From Planctomycetota bacterium (GTDB taxonomy: Bacteria > Planctomycetota > Planctomycetia > Gemmatales > Gemmataceae): a DNA stretch of 12,628 bases. The notes under the pieces are model-generated. The model was not told where the DNA came from. It worked only from the letters and a program-made list of their open reading frames with translations, and made no database searches. Both the position numbers and the translations under genes were made by a program. Shown piece by piece: positions 1 to 8,102 of this stretch (the first letter of the stretch is position 1; every line of letters starts with the position of its first letter). The DNA is taken from positions 1 to 12,628 of the forward strand of contig JACQFG010000194.1 of assembly GCA_016200155.1 (NCBI GenBank), written 5' to 3'.

Positions 1-188
1 CACTGAGCCTCCCACGAGCGATGCACCGACGTCACCGGCCCGCGCGAGCTGTAGAGATCACCCTCCTCGCTCAGCACAAGGTTGGTTGCCAGCCAGCCGA
101 CGCACAGCAAGAGCGCACCCCCGCCGAGCCGCTCCTTCCAGCGAGCGAGCAGATCCGCGTGCCGATGGCAATCGAGTGGCGTCCGCAT
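1..188 (-). CDS. Membrane-anchored c-type cytochrome-like protein, N-terminal 62 residues (runs off left edge)
   Basis: The minus-strand frame opens at ATG 188-186, one codon after an in-frame TAA, and stays open to the left edge. It begins MRTPLDCHRHADLLARWKER, continues with a hydrophobic segment at about residues 24-39 (ALLLCVGWLATNLVL), and then reads YSSRGPVTSVHRSWEAQ. The last two bases in the window are TG, so the next codon can be Cys. From memory, planctomycete multihaem cytochromes often have, just after a single membrane anchor, a 'Y-S-x-G-P-V-x-x-x-H-x-x-W-E-x-x-C' stretch leading into the first CxxCH. The identification rests on that resemblance, because no complete haem motif lies inside the window. 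It is downstream of and co-oriented with the membrane protein at 482-1341, which fits a shared electron-transfer unit. The Shine-Dalgarno is weak (AGGG upstream). The 293-base gap at 189-481 shows no other gene. Confidence 0.62.
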   Translation of the reverse strand, partial: MRTPLDCHRHADLLARWKERLGGGALLLCVGWLATNLVLSEEGDLYSSRGPVTSVHRSWEAQ

Positions 189-400
189 GGGTTAACCCTG
201 CGTCATACGAGGTATTACTTTCGCACTCATCCGCCTGCCAAATCGGCACGTTCAATCGCCGACCAATACGTTGCGCGACGGGGTGACTAGCTGTGTCTGC
301 GCAACGCATTCCGCAAGTAACTAATCAACAAGGACTTAAGTACGACAAATTCGTTGCGCGCTGTGCGGCAGGCCATTCGTCGTCCTTATTCGTCGATTTC

Positions 401-457
401 GTGGGGCACGTTTTCAACGTGCTCCTGCCGCCAGGGGCACGTTGGAAACGTGCCCCA
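401..457. repeat. Near-perfect palindromic repeat with self-complementary arms
   Basis: Arms of 22 bases at 401-422 and 436-457 are inverted copies with one mismatch, which would be a G-U pair in RNA. The 13-base centre contains CCTG and CAGG and extends the hairpin. Each arm is itself a palindrome around GCACGTT...AACGTGC, so one long hairpin or two short ones can form. It begins 25 bases beyond the stop codon (482-484) of the minus-strand membrane protein and could end that transcript. I recall this GGGGCACGTT/AACGTGCCCC sequence as a dispersed repeat of planctomycetes. The rest of the 189-481 gap holds nothing I recognise. Confidence 0.8.
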
Positions 458-481
458 CAAAACCGATACGCCACCGAAACG

Positions 482-1228
482 TCACCAGTACCGTAGCGCC
501 GAGACGACATGCGCCGCCAGCAGGACCAGCAGCGCCACCGACAGTGGATAGTGTACCCAAAGCCAGTTGTGCAGCCAGAAGTGCATGCGGGCCTGGCTGT
601 CCCAGTAGCGCCGCTGCCGGCACAGGCTTTCCAGACCGTCCACCGCGTCATGGGCCGCCGGCGGAAGCTGAGCCTTCAGATCGCGAAATAATGTCGCCGC
701 CCGGCTCGCGCTGGCCAGCGGCGAATCGCTGCCACTCAGGTACGGCGCCACCTGCTCGCGATAGAAAACCGCCAGCCCTTCCGCCTCCGCAATCGGCGTC
801 GCCGGCATGCGCACGCTCGCCAGCCGTCCCACCGCCACGATCACCGGCCCCGCGCCGCCAACCGGTTCGGCGGTCGCCGCGTCGGCCTTGACCCCGCTCG
901 TCGCCGCTGCCAGCTGGTCCCCGGCCGACACGAGTTGAGCCACCGAGTAAGCCATCTCGGCAAACGTCATCTCCGAGGGGAGTTCCTCGACCATCAGCCG
1001 GGGCAGCACGTTTTGCAGGACCAGCCCCCAGACGCCGCTCAGGATCACCAGGATCAGCACCACCATGAGCGTCGTCGTCAGCGTGCCGCCCAGGCGAAAG
1101 CCGCTGTGCAGGATCAAGAGCGGCAGACACAGAAGGCCGAGCCAAATGTGCGCCCGCAGCCAGGTCTGCGCCGAGCCGATGGGCCACACGCGCACCTTGC
1201 GCCGCAGCCGCTGCTGCCGCCCGGCCAT
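482..1228 (-). CDS. Histidine-rich PepSY/cytochrome b-like integral membrane protein (main frame of a probably frameshifted gene)
   Basis: The 248-residue frame has membrane segments at about residues 26-42 (HIWLGLLCLPLLILHSG), 50-72 (TTTLMVVLILVILSGVWGLVL) and 222-245 (WLWVHYPLSVALLVLLAAHVV). A polar region of roughly 150 residues lies between the second and third. Histidines recur at helix positions (H27, H41, H220, H226, H240), the pattern of bis-His b-haem binding in PepSY-TM, ferric-reductase and cytochrome b-type proteins. The haem role is inferred. The frame's own ATG at 1228 has no Shine-Dalgarno and starts abruptly at RLRRKVRVW. A convincing N-terminus (1210-1341) lies just upstream in another frame, so the intact gene probably began at GTG 1341. 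The next gene downstream is cytochrome-like (1-188), which suggests a membrane b-type module passing electrons to periplasmic c-type haems. The alternative is that the 248-residue form is expressed alone. Confidence 0.7.
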   Translation of the reverse strand: MAGRQQRLRRKVRVWPIGSAQTWLRAHIWLGLLCLPLLILHSGFRLGGTLTTTLMVVLILVILSGVWGLVLQNVLPRLMVEELPSEMTFAEMAYSVAQLVSAGDQLAAATSGVKADAATAEPVGGAGPVIVAVGRLASVRMPATPIAEAEGLAVFYREQVAPYLSGSDSPLASASRAATLFRDLKAQLPPAAHDAVDGLESLCRQRRYWDSQARMHFWLHNWLWVHYPLSVALLVLLAAHVVSALRYW

Positions 1229-1341
1229 TGCACTGCGTCATAGCCGGCAACGAGAAACCACGCGGTCGCCGACACCGTCGCAAGGAGGCACACGATCAGC
1301 CACGGCCGATGCTGCGGCCAATTCGCCCGGTCAAACAGCAC
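1210..1341 (-). pseudogene. Detached 5' part of the membrane-protein gene at 482-1228 (frameshift near 1210)
   Basis: GTG at 1341 is preceded by GGGAG at a suitable distance. It opens VLFDRANWPQHRPW, followed by a hydrophobic segment LIVCLLATVSATAWFLVAG and then YDAVQWPGGSS. After about 1210 this frame becomes Cys/Arg-rich and implausible, while the sensible protein continues in the 482-1228 frame as LRRKVRVWPIGSAQTW. In the related proteins I recall, the W-PGGSS element is followed by a second membrane helix before the K/R-K-x-R-x-W-x-I-G stretch. That helix is missing here, so the lesion looks like an internal deletion of a length not divisible by three rather than a one-base slip. A sequencing error cannot be excluded. 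Either way, the expected full-length protein is not encoded in one frame. Confidence 0.55.
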
Positions 1342-1433
1342 GGCAATATCTCCCGCCGAGGAAACGTCCGCCGTTATTCATATGTTGGACGTGTTGCATT
1401 GTCCGCGCCGCCGACATATTATTGGCGCTTGAG

Positions 1434-1489
1434 TCAGAGCCTGAAGCGTGAGCGAAGGATTGGTCTTTCGCTCACGCTTCAGGCTCTGA
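1434..1489. repeat. Palindromic repeat, copy A (same family as 4285-4342)
   Basis: Perfect 23-base inverted arms at 1434-1456 and 1467-1489, starting TCAGAGCCTGAAGCG and ending CGCTTCAGGCTCTGA, are separated by 10 bases. It sits in the 166-base gap between the divergent starts at 1341 (minus) and 1508 (plus), 18 bases before the cytochrome ATG. At that position its hairpin would fall in the 5' leader or overlap the promoter of the cytochrome gene. The second copy lies inside the glucosidase gene with near-identical arms, so this is a dispersed element and not a chance palindrome. I see no transposase nearby. Confidence 0.88.
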
Positions 1490-1507
1490 CGGCGATCGTG
1501 ACAGAAC

Positions 1508-2821
1508 ATGGACAACCTCAAACTCTGGTATTGGCGCCCGATCCTTCCCATCCTGATCGGCGTCTGGATCGTCGCGATATTCGCGGTGCGCTGGTTCGCG
1601 CCCGCGCCGCCTGCGCCCCAGACGCCCTCATCCCGCCTGCAACCCTCCATCACGAATCCTAGCGCACTCGCCGGCACGCCGACCTGCTCCGCGCGCGGCT
1701 GTCACGGCGGCATCGACGCGACGCCGAACCCCGACCGCTGCCAGCAGAACGAATATATGCAGTGGGCCCGCGATCCCCACGCCGACGCGTACCGCACGCT
1801 CTTCAGCGAACGTTCGCAAAACATCGCCAAACATCTCGGCGACAAAAAGGCCCACGAGGACCCGCGCTGCCTTGCCTGCCATACCAACCTGCTGCTAGCG
1901 TCCTTGCCGCAAGATCGCGCGTTTGTCCAGCAGGAACGATTGTTCGGCGTCGGCTGCGAATCGTGTCACGGCAGCGCGACCGGCTGGCTCGCCGCCCACA
2001 CCGCGCCGGACTGGCGTCAAAAGAAATCCAGGTACGCCATGCCCGACCTGGCCGACGCAACCGTTGCAGCGCGAACCTGCGCCGGCTGCCACGTCGGCGC
2101 CCCAGGCCGCGACGTCAATCACGACCTGATCGCTGCCGGCCATCCGCGCCTTGCTTTCGAGTACGGAACCTACCAGGCGAAAATGCCGGCCCACTGGCGC
2201 CCGTCAAAGAAATCGGACGCCCACCTCTGGACCGTCGGTCAAGTCGTGACTGCCCAGGCCGCCCTGGAATTGCTGGCTCATCGCGCCAACGCCGGTCCGT
2301 GGCCCGAGTTCGCGGAGTACGATTGCTTCGCGTGCCATCATTCGCTCACTCAACCCAGCGCAAGACAGGCGCCGAGTCGCCGCAAGCCAGGCACGCTCCC
2401 GTGGGGTTCGTGGTATTTCGCCTTGACGCGCGACGTCGCCGGGCCGCTGCCCGCTCTCGACGTGCTGGAGAAAACGATGCAAAAGCCGTTGCCGGACCGC
2501 AAACAAGTTGCGGCGGACACTGCGGCCGTCCTCGCCGAGATGAAGAAACACCACGAGACCGTCGTTTACGAAAACTCACGTAAACGCATCCTCGATCGTC
2601 TCAGGACCGGCACGCTCGCCGCCGACGCATCGTGGGACAGCGCGGAACAGCTTTACCTGGCGCTGCACGCTCTGAAACCGTCAAGTGGGTTGAGCGATCT
2701 GGCCGTTGAACGTGCGTTCGCGGCAGGCTTCGACGGTCCACTATCGTGGCCGCGCGATCGCCGCGGACCGTTTCAGCCGAGCCGGTTTGTCGAGAAATTG
2801 AAGTTGCTTGCAAGCGAATGA
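1508..2821 (+). CDS. Membrane-anchored pentahaem c-type cytochrome (cytochrome c554-like)
   Basis: The 437-residue product has an uncleaved-looking N-terminal anchor at about residues 10-30 (PILPILIGVWIVAIFAVRWF) followed by a Pro/Ala-rich linker, placing the haem domain in the periplasm. Canonical CxxCH motifs are CLACH (121-125), CESCH (150-154), CAGCH (191-195) and CFACH (273-277). A fifth, wider motif CSARGCH (60-66) has four residues between the cysteines, as I recall for the first haem of related proteins. Likely distal histidines lie at H91 (DPHADAY), H205 and H212 (DLIAAGHPRLAF). This arrangement matches the cytochrome c554/c' superfamily of multihaem electron carriers or oxidoreductases. 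No substrate can be assigned. The C-terminal 140 residues lack haem motifs and look helical. It is divergent from the b-type membrane gene, and its stop lies 7 bases from the convergent toxin remnant. No strong Shine-Dalgarno precedes ATG 1508. Confidence 0.88.
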   Translation: MDNLKLWYWRPILPILIGVWIVAIFAVRWFAPAPPAPQTPSSRLQPSITNPSALAGTPTCSARGCHGGIDATPNPDRCQQNEYMQWARDPHADAYRTLFSERSQNIAKHLGDKKAHEDPRCLACHTNLLLASLPQDRAFVQQERLFGVGCESCHGSATGWLAAHTAPDWRQKKSRYAMPDLADATVAARTCAGCHVGAPGRDVNHDLIAAGHPRLAFEYGTYQAKMPAHWRPSKKSDAHLWTVGQVVTAQAALELLAHRANAGPWPEFAEYDCFACHHSLTQPSARQAPSRRKPGTLPWGSWYFALTRDVAGPLPALDVLEKTMQKPLPDRKQVAADTAAVLAEMKKHHETVVYENSRKRILDRLRTGTLAADASWDSAEQLYLALHALKPSSGLSDLAVERAFAAGFDGPLSWPRDRRGPFQPSRFVEKLKLLASE

Positions 2822-2828
2822 GCTTCAC

Positions 2829-2948
2829 TCAAGCCAGTTCTCGACGCGCAGTCGCGGTCGAAGAAGCGATCTTCCGCGACAGGAATTCGTACTGCCCGCT
2901 TTCGGGAAACGCGTGAACCGTCAAATGGTCCGAATCGAGGACGATCAT
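2829..2948 (-). pseudogene. Truncated VapC-like PIN-domain toxin (39 residues)
   Basis: The ATG at 2948 overlaps the antitoxin stop (ATGA), the usual coupling of such pairs. The product starts MIVLDSDHLTVHAFPESGQY, with the first PIN-domain acidic residue at D5 in the 'LDxDHL' context. It ends after 39 residues at TGA 2831-2829. PIN toxins are normally about 120-140 residues and need three or four acidic residues. The rest of the domain is absent, and the plus-strand cytochrome gene ends only 7 bases away, so the 3' part has been deleted. It cannot form an active ribonuclease. The identification rests on the N-terminal motif plus the overlapping antitoxin. Confidence 0.68.
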
Positions 2949-3184
2949 TTCTTCGCTCGGCGGGACGCAGGTTTCTTGGCGTAGCGCCGCCGGGCCTTTT
3001 CGCGATCCTTTTCGCGAATTTTGAGTGCCTCGTCAAAAATCTCTTTCATCACCTCGTCGCCCGAAAACATGCCCATGTTGCGCAGCCACGGTTTCTCTGC
3101 CTTCCCATTCGTTTGATCGGCCTGCATTTGAGCGACCGTTTGCTCCAGCAGTGCCACCCGTTGTTCCAAAGAAAGGTCAGCCAT
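2945..3184 (-). CDS. Antitoxin of a PIN-toxin pair (79 residues)
   Basis: The product begins MADLSLEQRVALLEQTVAQM, a short coiled-coil-like helix with heptad-spaced hydrophobic residues. It continues through an acidic helical middle (DEVMKEIFDEALKIREKDRE) to a very basic tail (RRYAKKPASRRAKK). Small proteins beginning 'M-x-D-L-(S/T)-L-E-x-R-V-A-x-L-E' often precede PIN-domain toxin genes in planctomycetes, and a truncated one overlaps its stop codon here. The expected role is to bind and neutralise the toxin and repress the operon. With the partner truncated, it is an orphan or could act on related toxins elsewhere. The start at 3184 was chosen for its strong GGAGGAGG at five bases' spacing. 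An in-frame ATG ten codons upstream would place that site inside the gene. Confidence 0.66.
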   Translation of the reverse strand: MADLSLEQRVALLEQTVAQMQADQTNGKAEKPWLRNMGMFSGDEVMKEIFDEALKIREKDREKARRRYAKKPASRRAKK

Positions 3185-3189
3185 GTCAG

Positions 3190-3197
3190 CCTCCTCC
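3190..3197 (-). promoter_or_regulatory. Strong Shine-Dalgarno deciding the antitoxin start
   Basis: The minus strand reads GGAGGAGG here, ending five bases before ATG 3184. It is the best ribosome binding site in the window and selects the MADLSLEQ start over the longer reading frame that begins at 3214. Confidence 0.7.
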
Positions 3198-3282
3198 ACA
3201 ATCGCAAAAATCAAGATGGACTTTGCTCCCCGCTACCTCCATGATAGGCGAGTGAGCCAACGCCCGACAACCGGAACTGCTC

Positions 3283-5973
<2,691 letters not shown>

Positions 5974-6030
5974 AGTGAGGATCGCCGACGCCCGCTCCGC
6001 GCAAAGCCGCCAATGAAGACAGGTGATTGC

Positions 6031-7200
6031 TCATCTTGGCGTGGCGGAGAAAACATCGTTGAATTCGAGATATCCCTTGATGATCTTCTTTTCCACCAGG
6101 CGGATTCTTACCTGTGCCGGGACGATCCCCTTCTCGAAATGAATCTCCGCAGTGATATGCTTCGGAGAAAAAAATTTCGTTTCGCTCGCAGGGGAGATCG
6201 CCTTTTTGTCCTTGTCCAGAACCACATGATCGATTGCGTGCAGCTGTCTCATGTCACCGGCTTTTGCGGCGAACCATTTTTGCATCTCCGCTAACTCTTC
6301 ATCTCGAAACGGCTTACCCCCATTCAAAACATCGTCCGTTCGTTTCTGAATCTCCTCCAACCTCTGCGCGTCGGCGCCGCGCAATTTCGAGTCCCATTCG
6401 ATCCTGTATTCAAGGGAGCCGTCGCCGACCTTGGTGATACGTGCCTTGATGCCGCCAAAGGGCTTGAATTCAATGGCGTCTCCGGCCGATGCTGGGACAA
6501 CGATCTCTTCCGGAGTCAAAAAGACCGCCCCTTCGAACCTGGCGCGCAGCTTCAAGCGCTTTTTGAACATTTCCTCCGGAACAACGAAATAACCGCGCCC
6601 GCTATACTGTTTGCCCAGCACCTGGACCTGCCTGAGGACCATCGGTTTGCCGTTCGCATCCTCAAGAGTCGCATCGGAAATTCCGGAGGGGCCTTGCAGT
6701 CCTATCGATCCCTCGTGTCCAAGGCATTCGGCATGTACCACGATCGCAGCCGCGACTTGTCCATCGTTCAATTTGAGCATTTTTGGGGCCCAATGGATAC
6801 CGACATGAAACGGACCGATGATCTGATAACGCGGATACACATATTCCATGACCGAATTGAAATGAATCTCCTTTTTCTTGTAGACCCAAATGGGCAAGTT
6901 TGCGCGGATCGATGTTTCCGCCACGGCCTTCCAGAATGGCGCCTCCTTCAATTTGAGCGACAGCTTCTCGTCACCCGAAAAACTCTCAAAATGCAGGCCC
7001 GATTGCCGCTCCAGTTCTTTCATGACCTCCTTGAGCGGCACGTCGGCGACGTCGAGGGTGACCCGTTTGGTGTACTTCCAATCGCCCAAGACTTCGCTGA
7101 GTGGCTTCAACGTCTGGTCTGATGCACCGGGGGACTGAGCATGCAAGACCGTCCAGAAAACAGCGGTGCCGAGGACTGCCAGTGTAATTAGACGGAACAT
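6031..7200 (-). CDS. Exported protein of unknown function with STN-like N-terminal region (389 residues)
   Basis: The start is ATG 7200 because GGAGA lies four bases upstream. A GTG seven codons earlier is less likely. The product opens with a signal peptide (MFRLITLAVLGTAVFWTVLHAQS) and is probably periplasmic. Residues about 46-100 (VTLDVADVPLKEVMKELERQSGLHFE, then LSLKLKEAPFWKAVAETSIRANL) fit the 'secretin and TonB N-terminus' (STN) pattern. In that pattern a strand plus 'x-x-x-L-x-x-L-x-x-x-x-G' helix is followed by 'v-s-l-x-l-k-x-x-p-l-x-x-a-L'. The remaining 290 residues look like beta-rich domains with an inserted charged helix (about 283-320). I do not recognise them. GC is clearly lower than in flanking genes: the line 6061-6120 is about 48% GC, against about 72% in line 5461-5520 of the glucosidase. 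That suggests a different origin or relaxed selection. It converges on the glucosidase (57-base gap) and diverges from the vapBC pair. Confidence 0.75.
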   Translation of the reverse strand: MFRLITLAVLGTAVFWTVLHAQSPGASDQTLKPLSEVLGDWKYTKRVTLDVADVPLKEVMKELERQSGLHFESFSGDEKLSLKLKEAPFWKAVAETSIRANLPIWVYKKKEIHFNSVMEYVYPRYQIIGPFHVGIHWAPKMLKLNDGQVAAAIVVHAECLGHEGSIGLQGPSGISDATLEDANGKPMVLRQVQVLGKQYSGRGYFVVPEEMFKKRLKLRARFEGAVFLTPEEIVVPASAGDAIEFKPFGGIKARITKVGDGSLEYRIEWDSKLRGADAQRLEEIQKRTDDVLNGGKPFRDEELAEMQKWFAAKAGDMRQLHAIDHVVLDKDKKAISPASETKFFSPKHITAEIHFEKGIVPAQVRIRLVEKKIIKGYLEFNDVFSATPR

Positions 7201-7306
7201 GATTTCTCCAAGCGTGTTCACCTCGCCGGCCGCTCACATTCGTTCGCCCGGCAACTGCCTGGCTGAGTGGGTTCGTCGAGTGCGTTGTGGTCGGGGATAC
7301 GGTCCC

Positions 7307-7336
7307 TTGACAGACTGCCGATGGAGAAGACAATAT
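7307..7336 (+). promoter_or_regulatory. Possible sigma70-type promoter ahead of the vapBC pair
   Basis: A consensus -35 box TTGACA is at 7307-7312. The best -10-like bases 18 bases later (CAATAT, 7331-7336) are poor, and they would place the transcript start at or inside the antitoxin start at 7341, giving an almost leaderless message. The Shine-Dalgarno-like GGAGAAG (7323-7329) lies between the boxes. These two readings conflict, so the promoter is only a weak suggestion. Confidence 0.22.
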
Positions 7337-7340
7337 ACGT

Positions 7341-7562
7341 ATGAGCACAACGGATACACAACCCACGGGCATTGATGCGCAGGTCGTCGCAGACTTAGAT
7401 GCCGTCATCAAGCAGATTATCGACGGCACTCCGATCGATCCCGAAACGTCGCGCCGAATCGAGGAGCGTGCCGATCGGATCACGGAGGAAATCCGCCGCA
7501 CTCGAGGCGTGATGGACGATGCCCGGTTCCAGGCATTATTGCACGACGATGACGACGCATGA
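7341..7562 (+). CDS. VapB-type antitoxin (73 residues)
   Basis: This small acidic protein (MSTTDTQPTGIDAQVVADLD...) has a helical core (DPETSRRIEERADRITEEIRRT) and an acidic end (LLHDDDDA). Its last four bases (7559-7562, ATGA) overlap the start of the PIN-domain gene, so the two are translationally coupled. It has no recognisable AbrB- or RHH-type DNA-binding sequence motif. The antitoxin role is inferred from size, charge, order and overlap. The central 'D-P-E-T-S-x-R-I-E-E-R-A-x-x-I-x-E-E-I-R' helix resembles antitoxins I recall beside PIN toxins in planctomycetes and cyanobacteria. A GGAGAAG 11 bases before ATG is a somewhat distant ribosome binding site. Confidence 0.78.
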   Translation: MSTTDTQPTGIDAQVVADLDAVIKQIIDGTPIDPETSRRIEERADRITEEIRRTRGVMDDARFQALLHDDDDA

Positions 7563-7984
7563 AGTACGTTCTTGACGCCTCGGTCGCGATCTGCTGGGTT
7601 ATTCCCCGCCCGCTCTCCTCGAAAGCCATTGGGCTGCGCGATGAGTACCAGCAACAAATCCATGAACTCCTCGCTCCGGCCATCTTCATCGACGAAGTGG
7701 CCGGCGCCCTTACAAAGGCCGAGCGTCAAAAAGACATCGCCATCGGTCAGGCCGCCCCGCTCTACGCCAAGGTCATGAACAATCCTCCTGTTCTGATCGC
7801 ACATGCGGCGCTGATCGCCCGGGCCATCGACATCTCGTCCCGAACCCGGAGCGGCTACTATGATTGCCTGTATGTAGCTTTGGCAGAGCAAGAAGGATGT
7901 CCGCTCATCACCGCCGACCAGAAGTCGATCAATAATCTCACACCTCATTTTCCATTCGTCACGCCTCTGGCGAGCCTGCCTTGA
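7559..7984 (+). CDS. VapC-type PIN-domain ribonuclease toxin (141 residues)
   Basis: The length is typical for a VapC toxin. The four acidic positions of the PIN active site are visible: D6 (YVLDASVAICW), E46 (FIDEVAGAL), D102 (YYDCLYVALAE) and D120 (LITADQK). These would coordinate Mg/Mn for RNA cleavage, and in the family the usual targets are tRNA or rRNA. The gene overlaps its antitoxin by four bases, which makes a complete bicistronic type II module. In contrast to the toxin at 2829-2948, nothing here is truncated. It ends 118 bases before the candidate selenoprotein gene, and a possible weak terminator follows directly. There is no evidence that the module works with its neighbours. Confidence 0.92.
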   Translation: MKYVLDASVAICWVIPRPLSSKAIGLRDEYQQQIHELLAPAIFIDEVAGALTKAERQKDIAIGQAAPLYAKVMNNPPVLIAHAALIARAIDISSRTRSGYYDCLYVALAEQEGCPLITADQKSINNLTPHFPFVTPLASLP

Positions 7985-8018
7985 AAAGCGAACAGGGAAG
8001 GAACAGCGTCGCTTTTTT
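7984..8018 (+). terminator. Weak rho-independent terminator candidate after vapC
   Basis: AAAAGCGA (7984-7991) can pair with TCGCTTTT (8009-8016) across a 17-base loop, and the sequence continues as a run of six T (8013-8018). The stem is short, AT-rich and has a large loop, so termination would be inefficient. The T run right after the toxin stop is the main argument. The remaining gap to 8103 holds only the next gene's leader. Confidence 0.35.
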
Positions 8019-8102
8019 CACCTGTCGCCAAACTATTTCCCGCCGCCCCCGTCTTTTGCGGTGGAAGTTGGTGCTTCATCTCTTGCACGAAAGGGGTTGC
8101 AA

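Noticed and set aside
401..457. A CRISPR-like or tandem repeat
   Set aside because: There are only two arms, inverted to each other and not direct, and there is no array of spaced units. The same applies to the other inverted repeats, so no CRISPR array is present.
1228..1662. A plus-strand ORF across the divergent gap and the repeat
   Set aside because: Its translation includes the repeat-derived sequence and Arg-rich filler, and it overlaps both the membrane gene 5' end and the cytochrome start in another frame.
7334..7339. TATACG just before the vapB ATG as a -10 box
   Set aside because: With the TTGACA at 7307 the spacing would be 21 bases and the transcript would begin inside the gene. 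It is more likely part of the ribosome-binding leader.
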